Origin: Axinella damicornis
Taxonomy: Eukaryota; Porifera; Demospongiae; Axinellida; Axinellidae
Length of the DNA: 64,000 nt
NCBI GenBank assembly: GCA_963931865.1
Contig: OZ007517.1
Span: 9,806,038-9,870,037, forward strand
Reading direction: 5' to 3'
Below the pieces are notes generated by a model. The model saw nothing but the letters and a program-made list of their open reading frames with translations, made no database searches and was not told the DNA's origin. This document shows positions 28,989-45,600 of the stretch, piece by piece (the first letter of the stretch is position 1; the number at the start of each line of letters is the position of its first letter). The position numbers were made by a program, and so were the translations under genes.

Positions 28989-31863
28989 TCAGTTCTCCAG
29001 GAATTCCCGCATGTACTGGTTGGCCATGTCTGGGGCATCCTGCTGCACCCAGTGACTGCAGTTGGGGATGTGCCTGTGTAGTGGAGGTTGGGGAAGGGAA
29101 GGAAGGAAAGAAGAGTGAAGGAGAGGAGGGAGGGATGGAGGGAGAGAGGAGGGAGGGATGGAGTGAGAGAAAAGGGAGGCAGGGAAGAAAGGTAGATGAA
29201 GGGAGGAAGAGAGTAAGATACAAAACACGGGTCATTCCACCACTTGGGCCTATTGGGGTCTCCCTCACCTGACAGTGAGATTGGTGACAATAGAGGAGTG
29301 GGCGTCAGCCATGCTCTTATCCAGGGCAGTATCGTCATCTCCCTGAGAGGGAGGAAGGGAATTTCTTTCACATGAGCACACAGTAACATAATATTATAGA
29401 GACAACTGGAACTTGTATAGGATAAGGCTGGCAATTAGCTACACATACAATGCAGCTAGCCTCGTTCCCAGGCCTTCTACACTCGGAACGAGACGACAAT
29501 GCAGCTGCTCACCCAGATGATGAGTGTGGGTACTTCAATGTTCTTCGTCTGGGTTTTTCCTGCCTGCCTCTTCTGCTTAAAGATGCAGCGGTAGTAGTTC
29601 AGGGGGGCAGTGAGTGCCCCAGGCTGCGAGAATGTGTATTTATAGGCCTCTATCACGTCTGGAGAGAATGCTGCCTTGTTATGTGCACCCTGTGTGTGTG
29701 CATGTGTGTGTGTGAGAGAGAGAGAGCTTATCGCCATGTACATAATGGCTGAGTATTATTACCACTGAATATCACTCACAGTCAGGAACATGGCACCGAG
29801 TAAGTCATAGTCACGGAGACCGATAAGAAACTCTGGCAGCCAGGGGACTTGGAACATGAACATATACTGGGGAGGAGGGGGGGGGGGGGGGAGGAGGAGA
29901 AAGTGAGGAGAGGTTAACATCTCAACTGAGATACACACACACAGCATACCCACGATTTCAACAGCTGCCCCCAACCCTTCTTGAGCTGGTTAGCAAATAT
30001 CCTGTGGACAGAAGAGTTGGAAGATAGGATGTGTTTGAGTGTTCAGCTAAGGGAGGGCCTACTTGGGGTGAGAGCAGTTCATGGCGATGTAGCTGTCCAC
30101 CAGCTCAGGATGCTTCTGGACCACATGCCTGTGGGATGAGACAACGAGGCACCGAGTCAACTGCTAGAGTTCTAGTGCACTGAAGTCAAGGGTAGCGGGA
30201 AAACTGGTAGAGACTCACCTGGACAGTTAAACAAAACAAATGCATATACAGTGATCATCAAACGCTACACATACACATCATAACTTTCAATCCCCTACTG
30301 AGTACTATCTTCTGTTTAGATAGATAGATAGATAGATAGATAAAATTTTAATTTGCGGCAGGAAATGCCTCATCGGCAAGTATGCCGGTCTTCCTGAGGG
30401 TCCTGGATACGTACAATACAGAAACACAATACAGTATACCAGGTAAGATTTTGCCACAAGTTCCTCACCATGCGACTGCACCTCCCCAGTCGTGGGCCAC
30501 GAGGGTACAGGAGGAGTAGCCAAGAGCTGGGATCAGCTCCACTATGTCCTGAGTCAGGAGGTCAATCCGGTAGTCGTGCTTGTTGGGAGGGCGCTCAGTC
30601 TCACTGTAGCCCCTGGAAGAGGGGAGGGAGAGGAAGGGAGGAAGGGGAGATGGGTAGGAGATGAGTGAGGAGGGCCCAGATGAGAAAGAAGGGTGGGAGG
30701 AGGAGGAGGAGGAGGAGGAGGAGGAGGAGGAGAACTTACCTCATGTCCATGGCAACGACATGGTAGTCCTTGCAGAACTCGCGCAGCTGGTAGCGCCAGG
30801 AAAACCAGAACTGCAGCACAGGGAGGTCAAACGGTTGAGGGACAGTGCTCCACCTACACTACCATATATGGACAGAGAGGTACCTCTGGAAACCCATGAA
30901 CAAACAGCATCAGAGGCTTCGACTTGTCACCGGCAGAAACACAGTGGAACTTGAGCCCATTGGCCATCACATACTCATGTGATCCCAGAGAGGGGTCCAG
31001 CAGGCAGGCCGGGGGGACTGGGGGGGGGGGGGTAAACTTTAAGTATAGGTAACGGGATACACGTGCAATTTTAGCACTGGCCGGGCCCTAACCCATCGCA
31101 TTGAACGTGAGACTCACGCATTCGTCCGCAATCTCACGCTCTCACGCTTACTACAGCAAATCTCACGCATTAGTAGCTAGCTGTTCAGGCTTATTTTGTG
31201 GGTGGGGCCTAGGAATACGGCGCGCGCGTATACATAACACGTGGTTGTTTGACATATACAGACAAGGACGACCGCAATTCGAGCGACATAAATGGACTCC
31301 TATCCTGCGTCGATCCGCATCGAAGAGGATAAACGCAGGCGCTACTACTTTGTCAATCTGCAAAATGTTGAGTGGTGGAGCCTTCTGCTAAGGACAAAAG
31401 CAATTGATGAAGCAACAGCAACTGGAATGAACTGCTGTGCGCGCTCTTGAGCTGTTACAGTAGCATGCATCACGCATTCTAGCACAATCTCACGCATTTT
31501 CACAGCACATTTCACTCATTTATTTGCTAAGTGGTTGGCATCTCTGGACAGGTATTGCATACGTAAGTAGTGTATTGTCCATGGATGCACATCGACATAG
31601 TCTGGCAAAGCAAGACTAGCATCGACACATGTACGTCCATTTTGGTCCCCCACTAGTCTAGCTTTGTCGCGTGACATCGCGAGATGTTTCATGTGTTTAG
31701 ACTACCAGACTACTCCCTCACCATCCCGAGGCGTCTTCTTCAGGGCCTGGAAGGGATGACGCAGGATCACACAGACCGCGTACAGCAGAGTCAAGAATGA
31801 TCCAACAGTAATCAAAAGGAAGGAGAGAAGGGCGAAACCACAGTTAGCCACGAATCCCGCCAT
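28989..31863 (-). CDS. EPHX4: EPHX4-like epoxide hydrolase, copy D, complete (343 aa)
   Basis: Minus-strand exons: 31863-31722, 31017-30884, 30810-30740, 30612-30469, 30128-30063, 30001-29950, 29866-29780, 29689-29513, 29342-29269, 29073-28989; 1032 nt with continuous phase. N-terminal anchor (ALLSFLLITVGSFLTLL), HGFPE, HDWGGAVAW, KSW|YMFMF lid tyrosine, WGDDD and CSHWVQQD are all present; it ends NQYMREFLEN. Exon 7 is three codons shorter than in the paralogues (ends MFLT) because the donor lies earlier. The (CA)n tract before exon 8 is much shorter than in A-C and adjoins a GA run. Its start lies only 168 bp from the C9orf72 stop on the same strand, so its promoter must be very short or overlap the C9orf72 3' UTR. 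Confidence 0.92.
29457..29496. mobile_element. 40-bp hairpin element with exact 9-bp target duplication
   Basis: TAGCCTCGTTCCCAGGCC followed by a shortened right arm TCGGAACGAGACGA. CAATGCAGC is present at 29448-29456 and 29497-29505. It sits in intron 8 of EPHX4 copy D, a few bases past the exon 8 donor. Confidence 0.75.
30315..30420 (+). repeat. (GATA)n tract and adjoining retroelement-like sequence
   Basis: Short TAGA repeats (30320-30343) followed by AAATTTTAATTTGCGGCAGG; a simple repeat bordering such sequence resembles a retroelement 3' end on the minus strand. Intron 4 of EPHX4 copy D. Confidence 0.4.
31085..31540. repeat. Repeat rich in TCTCACGCATT motifs
   Basis: CTCACGCATT and relatives cluster at about 31110-31165 and 31460-31520, flanking an unrelated core. 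It looks like a dispersed element in intron 1 of EPHX4 copy D, but its boundaries are unclear. Confidence 0.4.
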
Positions 31864-32030
31864 CTGTTTGGAAAATGTGGAAATGGCTAATAGTTCAAAG
31901 TTCAATAATAACCTGTCATTAACCAATCAGACGCATGCGCGTTATCTTGCAAGTCAGGTCCGGTTCTGGCATTTCACAACACTTAAAAATTGTGTACATG
32001 ATTGTGTGTATTAATTGTGTATGGATGAAA

Positions 32031-35000
32031 TCAAAACGTTTCAAATTCTTTGAGCACAGCCTCTGCTTGAAGTTGAGGGTCCCCCAGCACATCGAGGTAC
32101 GTGTTTGGCCGCACCTTCTCGGCAAAGGCCAGCAAAATGTGAAGATCCCCGATGGAGTCTACGCCCAAGTCTTGCTGGAGTACTGCCATGTTAACTTTGG
32201 GTCTCTCTGGTGATGCACCTCGTAGGGCGAGCACCGTCACTATCTGCTCCCCTGCTTGTTGCATTGTGGATTTGCTGTGTGTGTGTGTGTGTGTGTTTTG
32301 CGTGTATGAGGTGTGTGTGTGTGTTTTGCGTGTGTTGTGTGTGTGTGTTGTGTGTGTGTGTATGTTGTGTGTGTGTATGTGTGGGTGTGGGTGTGTGTGT
32401 GTGTGTGGGTGTGTGTGTGTGTACACATGGCGTGTTGAAGACCAATCAGACATTAATAGTGAAGGCTAGCCTCCTCCCAGTCCCCAATTCTGTACGGGGG
32501 CCTGGGAACGAGGCTAAGAAAATACTTTCTTAATACTCTTGTTTTTGCTGCACAAGTGTTCAAAACTTCTTACTACAGTCAGCTGGCCTGGAACAAGTCA
32601 AACACCATTTCCTACTGGACTTACGGCTCAGCATCAACATATTTCACCAGGGCCAGTGCTCTCAATTTCAACAGCCTCGTGAACTGGGTGATGTAGGCCT
32701 CCCTCACCCCTCCCACTGCTGGGAGCAACTTCAACTGTGAGGAAGAGTAGGATACTCTCAATAGATTTAGACACTTTTGGTTACGCCTAGCTCCCAGTCC
32801 ATTCCACCGCCAGTATACAGCATGCTGCAAGTGATGGAATGGCCTGGGAACGAGGGTATAGCTAACAGCTGGTAGTGATCCACTATTGTCCGCCAAAACA
32901 ACCCCAGAATTTGACTAGATGTGACATGCCAGACCTGACATGGACTGGGAATGAAGTCAGAGACCAGACATGGAATGGGGTCAGACCAGACATGGAATGA
33001 GCCCAAACCAGACATGGAATACACAAGACTAGGAATGAGGCTAGTCAAAGGGACGCGTGCAGGAGGTGTGGGTCGCCTCACATGGTCCAAGAACTCCTGG
33101 ATGGTGTGTGAGAAGAAATCCTTCTCCACTTCCTTGAAGCTGCTCAGGTCCTTCATGTGCAACACCTCAGACCTGTACAGAAGGATCATCGAGATTGATC
33201 ATTACACAGTACTTGGTCGTTTGTCCAGTACAATTGTAGAGAGAGCATAAAATTATGATGATGGCAATATGACATTAAGCACCCTGGTTCTATAGTCTCA
33301 GTCCCAGACCCAACCAACCCCAGCACGGATCGCTTTTAGTGTCGCGTGTTATACTGGAAGCGATACACGCACTGGATAAACAGTCTGGGAACAACACTAC
33401 CCTGGTTGCTAAGATATATTGTTGCTATGTACACAGTCCAGGCTCCAGTTCTAGGGGACCCTCGCTAGTATCCAGCACATCACTAAGACGTACACTAGCT
33501 GACTTAGCCTAAGAGGTAGACACACTCACATCTTTTTTGACTTTCTCTCTGTATCATCGTCCTTCCTCCGAATGAACACTGGTACCTTGGTTTCAACAGC
33601 TCTCACCTGGTAGGGTGTGCACATGCGTGGAGGAGGTAGGATATGTGTGTGGGTGTGTGTGTGTGTGGGTGTGTGTGTGTGTGGGTGTGTGGGTGTGTGT
33701 GTGTGTGTGTGTGGGTGTGTGGGTGGGTGTGTGTGTGTGTGGGGGGAGGGAGGTGGAGGAGCACAAGCAAACAAACTCACAGCTGACATTGTCCATCATT
33801 GTCTCTCCAGACAAACCCAGTGTAAGCTACACTCACAGTTATGACAGGCATTCAGAAATTGACCAACTGAAATGCAACTAATTATAGTCTCGGTCCCAGA
33901 CCCAACCAACCCCAGTGCGGATCCATCTACTGGAAGTGATATATGAAAGGCCTGTGAACTACAAACTAGTCTATCGAGCTAGACCATCTCTCAGGAAGTT
34001 ATGCTCCTTTTTCACATGGTCCAATGACAACTTCCTATGCGACAAGAGATGGACTAGCTTGCGCAATTTTGACCTTCGATTGAATGTGCCAATACTGCCC
34101 TTGACAGCTTCACTGCTACTGCCAAAGGGTTAACCTTGCAGATTGACACTTTTGACAAACGGTAAAAATATACTCGTCAAAAGGCTCATTTGCTGCTGAG
34201 CATAGTGCTGTGACCAACCATCTTGAAACGGGAGTAGCCGGGCTAGCTGCCACTATTACCTCTCCGCGGTTGACATGGATGAGGGTGGGGGGTAGCTTGT
34301 TCTGGTAGAGAGCGGCCTTTGTGAAGGGCAGTAGAGAGTGGGTGTCACCATTCTGGGACAAAGATGGTGGGCAGGTGTGTGGTGAAAGAATGCCCAGTAC
34401 ATCAGCAATGGTTTGTCAATCCATGGAGACAGGAGGGGAGGAGGAGACAGAAGGGTAGGAGACAGGAGGGAAGGAGGAGACGGGATGGGAGGGGAGGAGG
34501 AGATGGGAGGGGAGGAGGAGATGGGAGGGGAGGAGGAGACAGAAGGGTAGGAGACAGGAGGGAAGGAGGAGACGGGATGGGAGGGGAGGAGGAGATGGGA
34601 GGGGAAGAGGAGATGGGAGGGGAGGAGGAGATGGGAGGGGAAGAGGAGATGGGAGGGGAGGAGAAGATGGGAGGGGAAGAGGAGATGGGAGGGGAGGAGG
34701 AGATGGGAGGGGAGGAGGAGATGGGAGGGGAAGAGGAGATGGAAGGAGAGGAGAAGAGGAGATGGGAGGGGAGGAGAAGATGGGAGGGGAGGAGAAGATG
34801 GGAGGGGAGGAGGGGAGGAGAAGATGGGAGGGGAGGAGGAGATGGGAGGAGACAGGAGGAGAGGAGACGGGAGGAAAGGAGACGGGAGGGGAGGAGGAGG
34901 ATGGGAGGGGAGGAGGAGATGGGAGGAGACAGGAGGAGAGGAGACGGGAGGAAAGGAGACGGGAGGGGAGGAGGATGGGAGGGGAAGAGGAGACAGGAGG

Positions 35001-37634
35001 AGAGGAGACGGGAGGAAAGGAGACGGGAGGGGAGGAGGAGACAGGAGGAGAGGAGACGGGAGGAAAGGAGACGGGAGGAAAGGAGACGGGAGGGGAGGAG
35101 GAGGATGGGAGGGGAGGAGGAGGCAGCATGCAGTGGCTCACCACGACATATCCCTGTAAGAAGAGGTCTGGTTCATACTGAAACAAGGTTGTCCCTGTCT
35201 CTCCCTTGTCCTTCTCCCCGTCTTTCTCCTCTCCAGGCTGGCACACGAGGCGGGACATTCTACGCTCCTTGGGGGAGAGGAAGAGCCCGAGGGTCAGGAT
35301 CATCTGGTGTGGGTTGTGTGAGTGTGTGTGGGTGGGTGGAGTTTGTGTGCGAGAGAGAGAGAGAGAATGTGTGTGTGGGTGTGGAGGGTAGGGGGGATTA
35401 CAGGTCATGTACATAGTAGATAACAGTGGGGGGGGGGGGGGGTTACTAGCCTCGTTCCCAGGCGCTCGGTAATTGGCGAGTGCCTGGGAACAAGGCTAGG
35501 GGGTTACATGACGTTGTTGACTGACCTTGTTGACTATGGCCTCGTCCTCACCCAACACGACTGTATAGCCAGAGCTTTGGAGATGACTGGTGATTGCTCT
35601 GTGTGTGTGAGTGCAATGTGGAGGAAGTAGTAATAGCAGGGGGGGGAGATAAGGGAGGGGAAGGAAGAGAGGTGGAGAAGAGAGAGGAGATGTGGAAAGG
35701 GGAAGGAAATGGAGGGAAGGGAGGGAAGAAGAAGGGAGGGCGGGTAGGGGAGCGAGGACAGAGAGGGAAGGCATACCTATGGTGGTTAAAGTTCTACATG
35801 CCATGCCTAGCCTCGTTCACAGGCCTCCAGCCAGATTGTATCTCGTAGCCATCCACACGAGGCTACGCCATACCTACGCATACATCTGGTGCTAGAGTTA
35901 AGGTTGGGTTAGGACTGGGCTGTGGTTGTGGGCGGAGCATTTACTGCCCATAATAACATACAGAACAACGCTTAGGCGAAGGGGGGGGGGGGGGGGGGGG
36001 GGGGGGTTACGGGAGCTCACTCACTGTTGCAAAAAGTGTCTCAACTCTGGTCTTTTGTCCAAGTCTCTTCCGAGGAAAGTGTTTGCAATCTATCAGGCGT
36101 GTATGAGAAGAGTGTGTGTATCGATGCAGTATCTACACATCATATAAGGTTGGTTGTCCAAATTGACCAATCACATTGCAGCATAATGGCTGAATGCGAT
36201 TGGTCAGTTATCCAAACATTACAATAACGTTGTTATGGTATCACCTGAGCGGACTCGTTGCAGCCTCATTCCCAGGCCTAGCTCTGATTTTAGCTGTATA
36301 CACGACCTTTGAAAGGGGCATTTGGTCGGGCGGTTCAAAGGTCCTGTACACAGATAAAAATGGAGCAGGAAACAGTCTCGGAATGTGGCTATACTAGTTG
36401 TGTAACAAGGAAAGTAAACTGAACACTATCATGCAGCTGCCTACTTCGATTTTCTCTGGGAGGGTGCAGTATCTGAGGGTGAACATGGTCTGTGTGAAAT
36501 GGTGCAGTGGGCAGCGAAACTCTGGGAGGATTTTCATAATCTTTTCTCTCACCAGACCTTTACCACCCTGTGGGTTTGTGTGCATGTGTATGCGTGAGAG
36601 TGGTTGTGTGAGAGTGTGTGCGTGTGCGCGAGTGTTTGTGTATGTGTGGGCAATGCACTGACAATATCTGCTAAGACAGCACCAGGCTTTACAGTTCAGT
36701 GATAGACCATTTGATTGCAGATTGAGAGGTACTCGGGTGACCTGAAGTTTTGTCTCCCGAAGTATTCTATTCATGCATAAGTGTAGCCTTGTTCCCAGGC
36801 GCTCGGTAATTGGTACCGAGCACCTGGGAACGAGGCTAGCATAAGTGTATTAAGGGCACCACCATTACAAACATCCAAACCATCAATTTCTCACTTTGAC
36901 AACAACTAAATTTGAACACGTACCTGTAGCTTGAGTGGGGCAACGAAGTGATCCTCCAGCAACTTCTGAACCTTTGTTTCACACAGACTGTGCCTCGATA
37001 AGTACTCGGACATCTCCAAATATGGCAGAATCAAAATGAACGAAAATACATCTGTTCTACCTTTGCTGACTTCAGCAGTAAATATAAAAGCTGCGGCAAT
37101 GATGTCATACTTCAGCAAGGCATAGAATTTTGACTCTATCCCGTCCAGCTTCTCGATCCTGCCAGCTTCATCGTTGAGGGAGTAGTTCACGACTGCCAGC
37201 ATGGTCTCCAAAGAATGCACAGGAGAACCAGAGGAGGATGTAGCCGCCTCCGTATCTACAGAAAAATCATTTCCATGACGTCATTTACCATCAATGTCAT
37301 CAGGTCAACATTCTGTCCTGGGAACAACTCAAACGTATTAAAGCGCACGTGCCCAGACCCTTCCTCCTCCCTGTGCGAAGGGTCTGGTTCCAAGACTAGG
37401 AAAGCAACAGCTTGCAGCACGTACTCAGTCTGTACCAGATATAGTACATGTACCTTTATCCTCTTCTTGTGTTGCTGCCTGAGAATCTCCCTGCCACACT
37501 GCGATTATCTTTGGTCCGTGGATGTTGTCCCACATCGACAGCACAATTGTGGACAAGTATGTGCCAAACTTTGCGGGGATGTTTAGCCTCGGGAAAGTGA
37601 CCTCCTCAGGCTGTAGACCTTTCACCGGCATCAT
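32031..37634 (-). CDS. C9orf72: C9orf72 orthologue, DENN-type protein, complete (516 aa)
   Basis: In animals C9orf72 forms a complex with SMCR8 and WDR41 that acts on small GTPases in autophagy and lysosome control. Minus-strand exons: 37634-37454, 37255-36924, 36567-36445, 36089-36025, 35598-35526, 35303-35142, 34352-34260, 33606-33530, 33172-33082, 32734-32625, 32274-32031; every phase joins, 1551 nt, 516 aa against 481 in human. Telling matches to the human protein: SMWDNIHGPK (human AYWDNILGPR), LPEKIEIANTFL, ITSHLQSSGYTVVLG (ISSHLQTCGCSVVVG), LTLGLFLSPKERRMSRL, QYEPDLFLQG, LRALALVKYVD and GDLHILLAFAEKVRP. An acidic/basic insert (EEKDGEKDKGE) expands the central domain. The acceptor of the 36089 exon is the least certain. 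Long introns carry GGAGG and (TG)n repeats. Confidence 0.95.
32275..32425 (+). repeat. Interrupted (TG)n tract before the last C9orf72 exon
   Basis: TG runs broken by TTTTGCG and TTG; on the gene's strand a CA tract ends in the acceptor ACACAG at 32275. A similar interrupted tract lies at 33640-33745. Confidence 0.85.
34430..35125 (+). repeat. Purine minisatellite (GGAGGAGATGGGAGGG and GGAGACGGGAGG units) in C9orf72 intron 6
   Basis: About 700 bp of 15-17-bp units. The long Gly/Glu/Arg frame on plus and the Ser/Pro frame on minus are repeat artefacts apart from the true exon at 35142-35303. Confidence 0.95.
35447..35498. mobile_element. 52-bp hairpin element, exact 9-bp target duplication
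   Basis: TAGCCTCGTTCCCAGGCGCT to GTGCCTGGGAACAAGGCTA; GGGGGTTAC at 35438-35446 and 35499-35507. In C9orf72 intron 5. Confidence 0.8.
35808..35865. mobile_element. 58-bp element of the TAGCCTCG family
   Basis: TAGCCTCGTTCACAGGCC to CACACGAGGCTA; flanks TGCCATGCC and CGCCATACC match 7 of 9. Confidence 0.6.
36784..36838. mobile_element. 55-bp hairpin element, exact 9-bp target duplication
   Basis: TAGCCTTGTTCCCAGGCGCT to ACCTGGGAACGAGGCTA; GCATAAGTG at 36775-36783 and 36839-36847. In C9orf72 intron 2. Confidence 0.8.
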
Positions 37635-37895
37635 CTTGGACTAGGTGCTCAATTTTTCATAGCAGCCCCGCCCACTTTCGTTAAATTCGAATTACGGTTT
37701 GCGGTCAGATGTGTGAGGTGAGGCTCGAAGTTGATTGGTCAGTCCAAACTACTTGCTGCCAAATGGCGCGGGCGCCAATTTCACTCAGTTTACATTTTGG
37801 GAAGAAGGATTACTTTTGTTGTTCTGTTCTGGCGTATCAAGAACCTAGGCGTCTTCACCAACCTCAGAATTTCAAATAAGACACAGTCAGTGAAG
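37635..37895. promoter_or_regulatory. Divergent promoter of C9orf72 (-) and RRM2 (+) with E2F-like and CCAAT motifs
   Basis: 261 bp lie between the start codons. GATTGG (inverted CCAAT) is at 37733-37738. The palindrome-like TGGCGCGGGCGCCAAT at 37764-37779 contains TTGGCGCC on the minus strand, close to the E2F consensus TTTSSCGC. RRM2 is a classic S-phase E2F target in animals, so these sites fit. No TATA box is seen. Confidence 0.6.
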
Positions 37896-42227
<4,332 letters not shown>

Positions 42228-42635
42228 ACTCTATTGCAAATGTTTCATCAATGCATCACACTGTTGTACAAGTTGTTTTTTATTCTACACAAAAAGTATA
42301 CAAACCATTACTTTGGACTACTGGGCTGAGACTATGGCAAAGGGGCCAGTTCAAGACTGGAAGATGTGGACAAAGAGAACGAGATGGAATACTGTGCTGT
42401 ACAGGATAATGCCTGAGCATAACCTGCCAATGCGGAAGTGCGTATGCGCATGCGTACGTGTACAGCTCATTCTGGGATCCTGGGATATCGGATGTCATCG
42501 CACGCGCGCGCACTTGTACTTCCGGTCATTCTGCATGCATGATATATGAGCTGAGCTGAGTGTAATGCAGATTGTACCAGGGTCATCACGCTACGTGCTA
42601 CGCGAACAATCGACGATCTCGAGAAGACAGTCAAG
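42228..42635 (+). promoter_or_regulatory. RRM2-TXN intergenic region and probable TXN promoter
   Basis: ATGCGCATGCGTA at 42444-42456 closely fits the NRF-1 site TGCGCATGCGCA, and ACTTCCGG at 42518-42525 is an ETS-type site on the minus strand. The region must also hold the RRM2 3' UTR. No TATA box is evident. Confidence 0.5.
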
Positions 42636-45600
42636 ATGGTTATTATGCTGAACACCAAGGTATGTATAAACCCCAGCAATTACTCGTCAAACCATCTGAG
42701 CAGCCAACTATGTGATGCTAACTTTGTGCCGTTTAGGCAGAGTTCGATGCTGCCCTAAAAGATGCCGGAGACAAGCTGGTTGTGGTGGATTTCACTGCGA
42801 GTTGGTGTGGTCCCTGTCAGATGATAGGACCCAAGTTTGTGGTGAGGGGATTTGCACAAGTGTAGTTGTGTTTGTGGAGTGTACGTGGTATCACATGCAG
42901 ATGGGAGTTTATTGACACAAGTGACTCTTCTATTACAGGCGCTTTCCGAGTTAGCAGAATATGCTGGTGTTTGCTTCTTCAAGGTGGATGTCGATGAAAA
43001 TGATGTAAGTTCTTTATTTTGACGATTTTTGCAGATACCGAGGTCGCACATTATTAAGCACAGCTAATATTCAGCCCTGATGGGTTTACCACAAATTATG
43101 CTCACGAGGGACTGAAGAGTCTATTTTTGAACCAGGTCCCCCCGGGACTAACAAGAAAAGAGGTGAGAGTTTGTCTGACCTCTGCACAGCAAGGAGAGCT
43201 GGTCAGTGCTGGACTGCTCATGTAATGTAGGGCAAATGAGGGGGAGTAGCTAAAGCGAGCGAAGCTACCTAGAATTCATGGAAGGTGTACATGTAGCTGT
43301 CAGTATTCATATACGACCTCAGGTTGGGGGGCTGTGTCTGACAGAGGTCATATTGGCATTCCAGAGTGTAAGGATATGTAGAGCTATCATAGCCGTTTGC
43401 ACGGGAGGGGATCCTTGCCTTTTTACAAATACTTGTAACACTACAATGAAAAAAGATATGTAGGGAGGTTGTATACTGTTAGCCTCGTTCCCAGGCCTTC
43501 TCTCCCCAGCGTTTGTTGCAAGCGACAAACGCTGGGGTGAGAAGGCCTGGGAAAGAGGCTAGTATACTGCACGGTTTAGTCTCCTTAGTTCTTGCTTTCA
43601 GTTCAAAGGTGCTTGGTGCAAATGAAGATAATGATGACGTAAATGAAGCCATAGTTCAGGAGGTACTGCTTTCAAGTGCCTGGTGACTGAAGTTATGAGC
43701 CACCCTCCTAATGCTGAACACTTGGAGGCAGCTATGCTAGCAACAGCTGCAGTCACTCCCCACTGCACGTGGGGGAGGGAGGAGCATTCAAATTCCTCTG
43801 GTGTGAAATTTGATGTAGTCCAAGTTGTCCCCAGGTCGGAATTTAATGTTGACCTAACGAATCAGAAGCGTTGATTGCGAATGACGTCAGGGAAATGATT
43901 TTTCTCCAGACTTTCGGTATCACCAGCGACTAGACACGGCAAATCGCTGTGCCGTACCGCGTTACCCGCGAGTGCATGTCTGACAAAAGTCGAGGAGAGC
44001 AACGAGCAGATCGTACGTGTGGTATCGCAGTTGATCGCTAATTATTTATTTATTTACTTATTTTATTTTATGAGAAACCACCATGTAGAGTGGCTAACGA
44101 GGTAACCGGAATAGCATGAATGCTAATATTAACCAGTACCCCGGGACCAACGGCTTTACATCCCCTCCGAAGGATGCGGTGTGAACTGTATCAGGTGAAA
44201 ACACCTTCAAGCACACACCTACTCATTTTTAAGGGTAGAGCTGAGTCAACTCCTAGGAGAGAAAGAAAATCTCTCCTATGACAATGGTGGGATTCGAACC
44301 TGCAACCTTTAGATTAGCAGTCGGATGCTTTAACCGCTAGGCCACCAGCCACCCCTGATTACCACGTTTAATTACATTCCATGAGGACAACTCGAATGTA
44401 GGCACGTGCCCAGACCCTTTCCTCATCCCCCGCGCAAAGGGTCTGGTTCCGAGACTACAGTACGACATAGACAATCAGTGGTGAAGTTGCATGCTCCTAA
44501 GTGTGAAATTGTGATTACTACAGAGTTTACACAGCCTATGTACATGTTGACCACACTGTTTGCCACGTCATACTGCAGAGTAGCCTCGTTCCCAGGCCTA
44601 CCCCGTTTTTTCTGTTCTTCGGTTTCCGTTGACAATAATTATTACACGGATGCGGAAGGGCGGCGAAAAACGGGGAAGGCCTGGTACGATTCATCACGTG
44701 CTTTATGTCAAGTGGACGTAGGGGGGGTGTGGCCCAACCGCAAATAAGTTTAAAAACCGCTGACGAAGTTGTGTAGATCGTCTGAGAGTCTCGACTAGCC
44801 GCGGAGCGTTCGAACCGAGCCGACTGGATGATGAACAGCCTTCAGGAGCCTTCAGGACCTGCTGAAACGACTACGGGCCCCGCCCCCCCTACATCCACCC
44901 TTGCGTCCACCTGACCTCACTCACGTGATGAATCACCCTTGCGTCCACCTGACGTCACTCACGTGATGAATCGTACCAGGCCTTCCCCGTTTTTCGCCGC
45001 CCTTCCGCATCCGTGTATTATTGTCAACGGAAACTGAAGAACAGAAAAAACGGGGTAGGCCTGGGAACGAGGCTACTGCAGAGATGGTGGTAGCTAGTGG
45101 ATACCATATGGCAGTTGCACACTCTTATTGTCTGGTGATCATAGTAGTCACACACACACGCTCTTGCAGCAATTTCTAATTACCCCGTGCGCATGCGCAG
45201 CAGGGGGGGGTAGAGTGATCGGTTTGTCTGTCAGTCTGTCCACAGTCCAAGCGCGGTTTGAGCAGTGAAGGCCTTGTTGAAGGCTTATTTCAGGATAGAA
45301 GTGTCAGAATTCAGAAAACACTAGCGTCTACATACCTCACAGACCAGAGATCTACTCGAGAGACTGAGAAAAGCTGCGTGAAAGTCGTGCTTCTAATTTA
45401 TACAACTTGACCACACCCAATTTGTAACATTACTGCAACTTACGGTATCTCATTCTGCATGCTGACATCGCTGTAAATCATGGGCCTAGCTAGTGTGTAT
45501 TATCCATGAGCTAGCTCATCGTGCATGCAGTATGAATAGGCCTATAGCTGTCAAGTCAAAGTTGCGCACGGGGTACGTGCTCTGCTGAGCACCTCTAGTT

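Noticed and set aside
34364..35416. 350-codon Gly/Glu/Arg-rich frame (+) and a 332-codon Ser/Pro-rich frame (-)
   Set aside because: Both come from a 15-17-bp purine minisatellite in a C9orf72 intron. Only 35142-35303 (-) is a genuine exon.
44280..44356. Functional tRNA gene
   Set aside because: A and B boxes are present but the acceptor stem does not pair, and the sequence continues into a SINE body with a TAAA tail.
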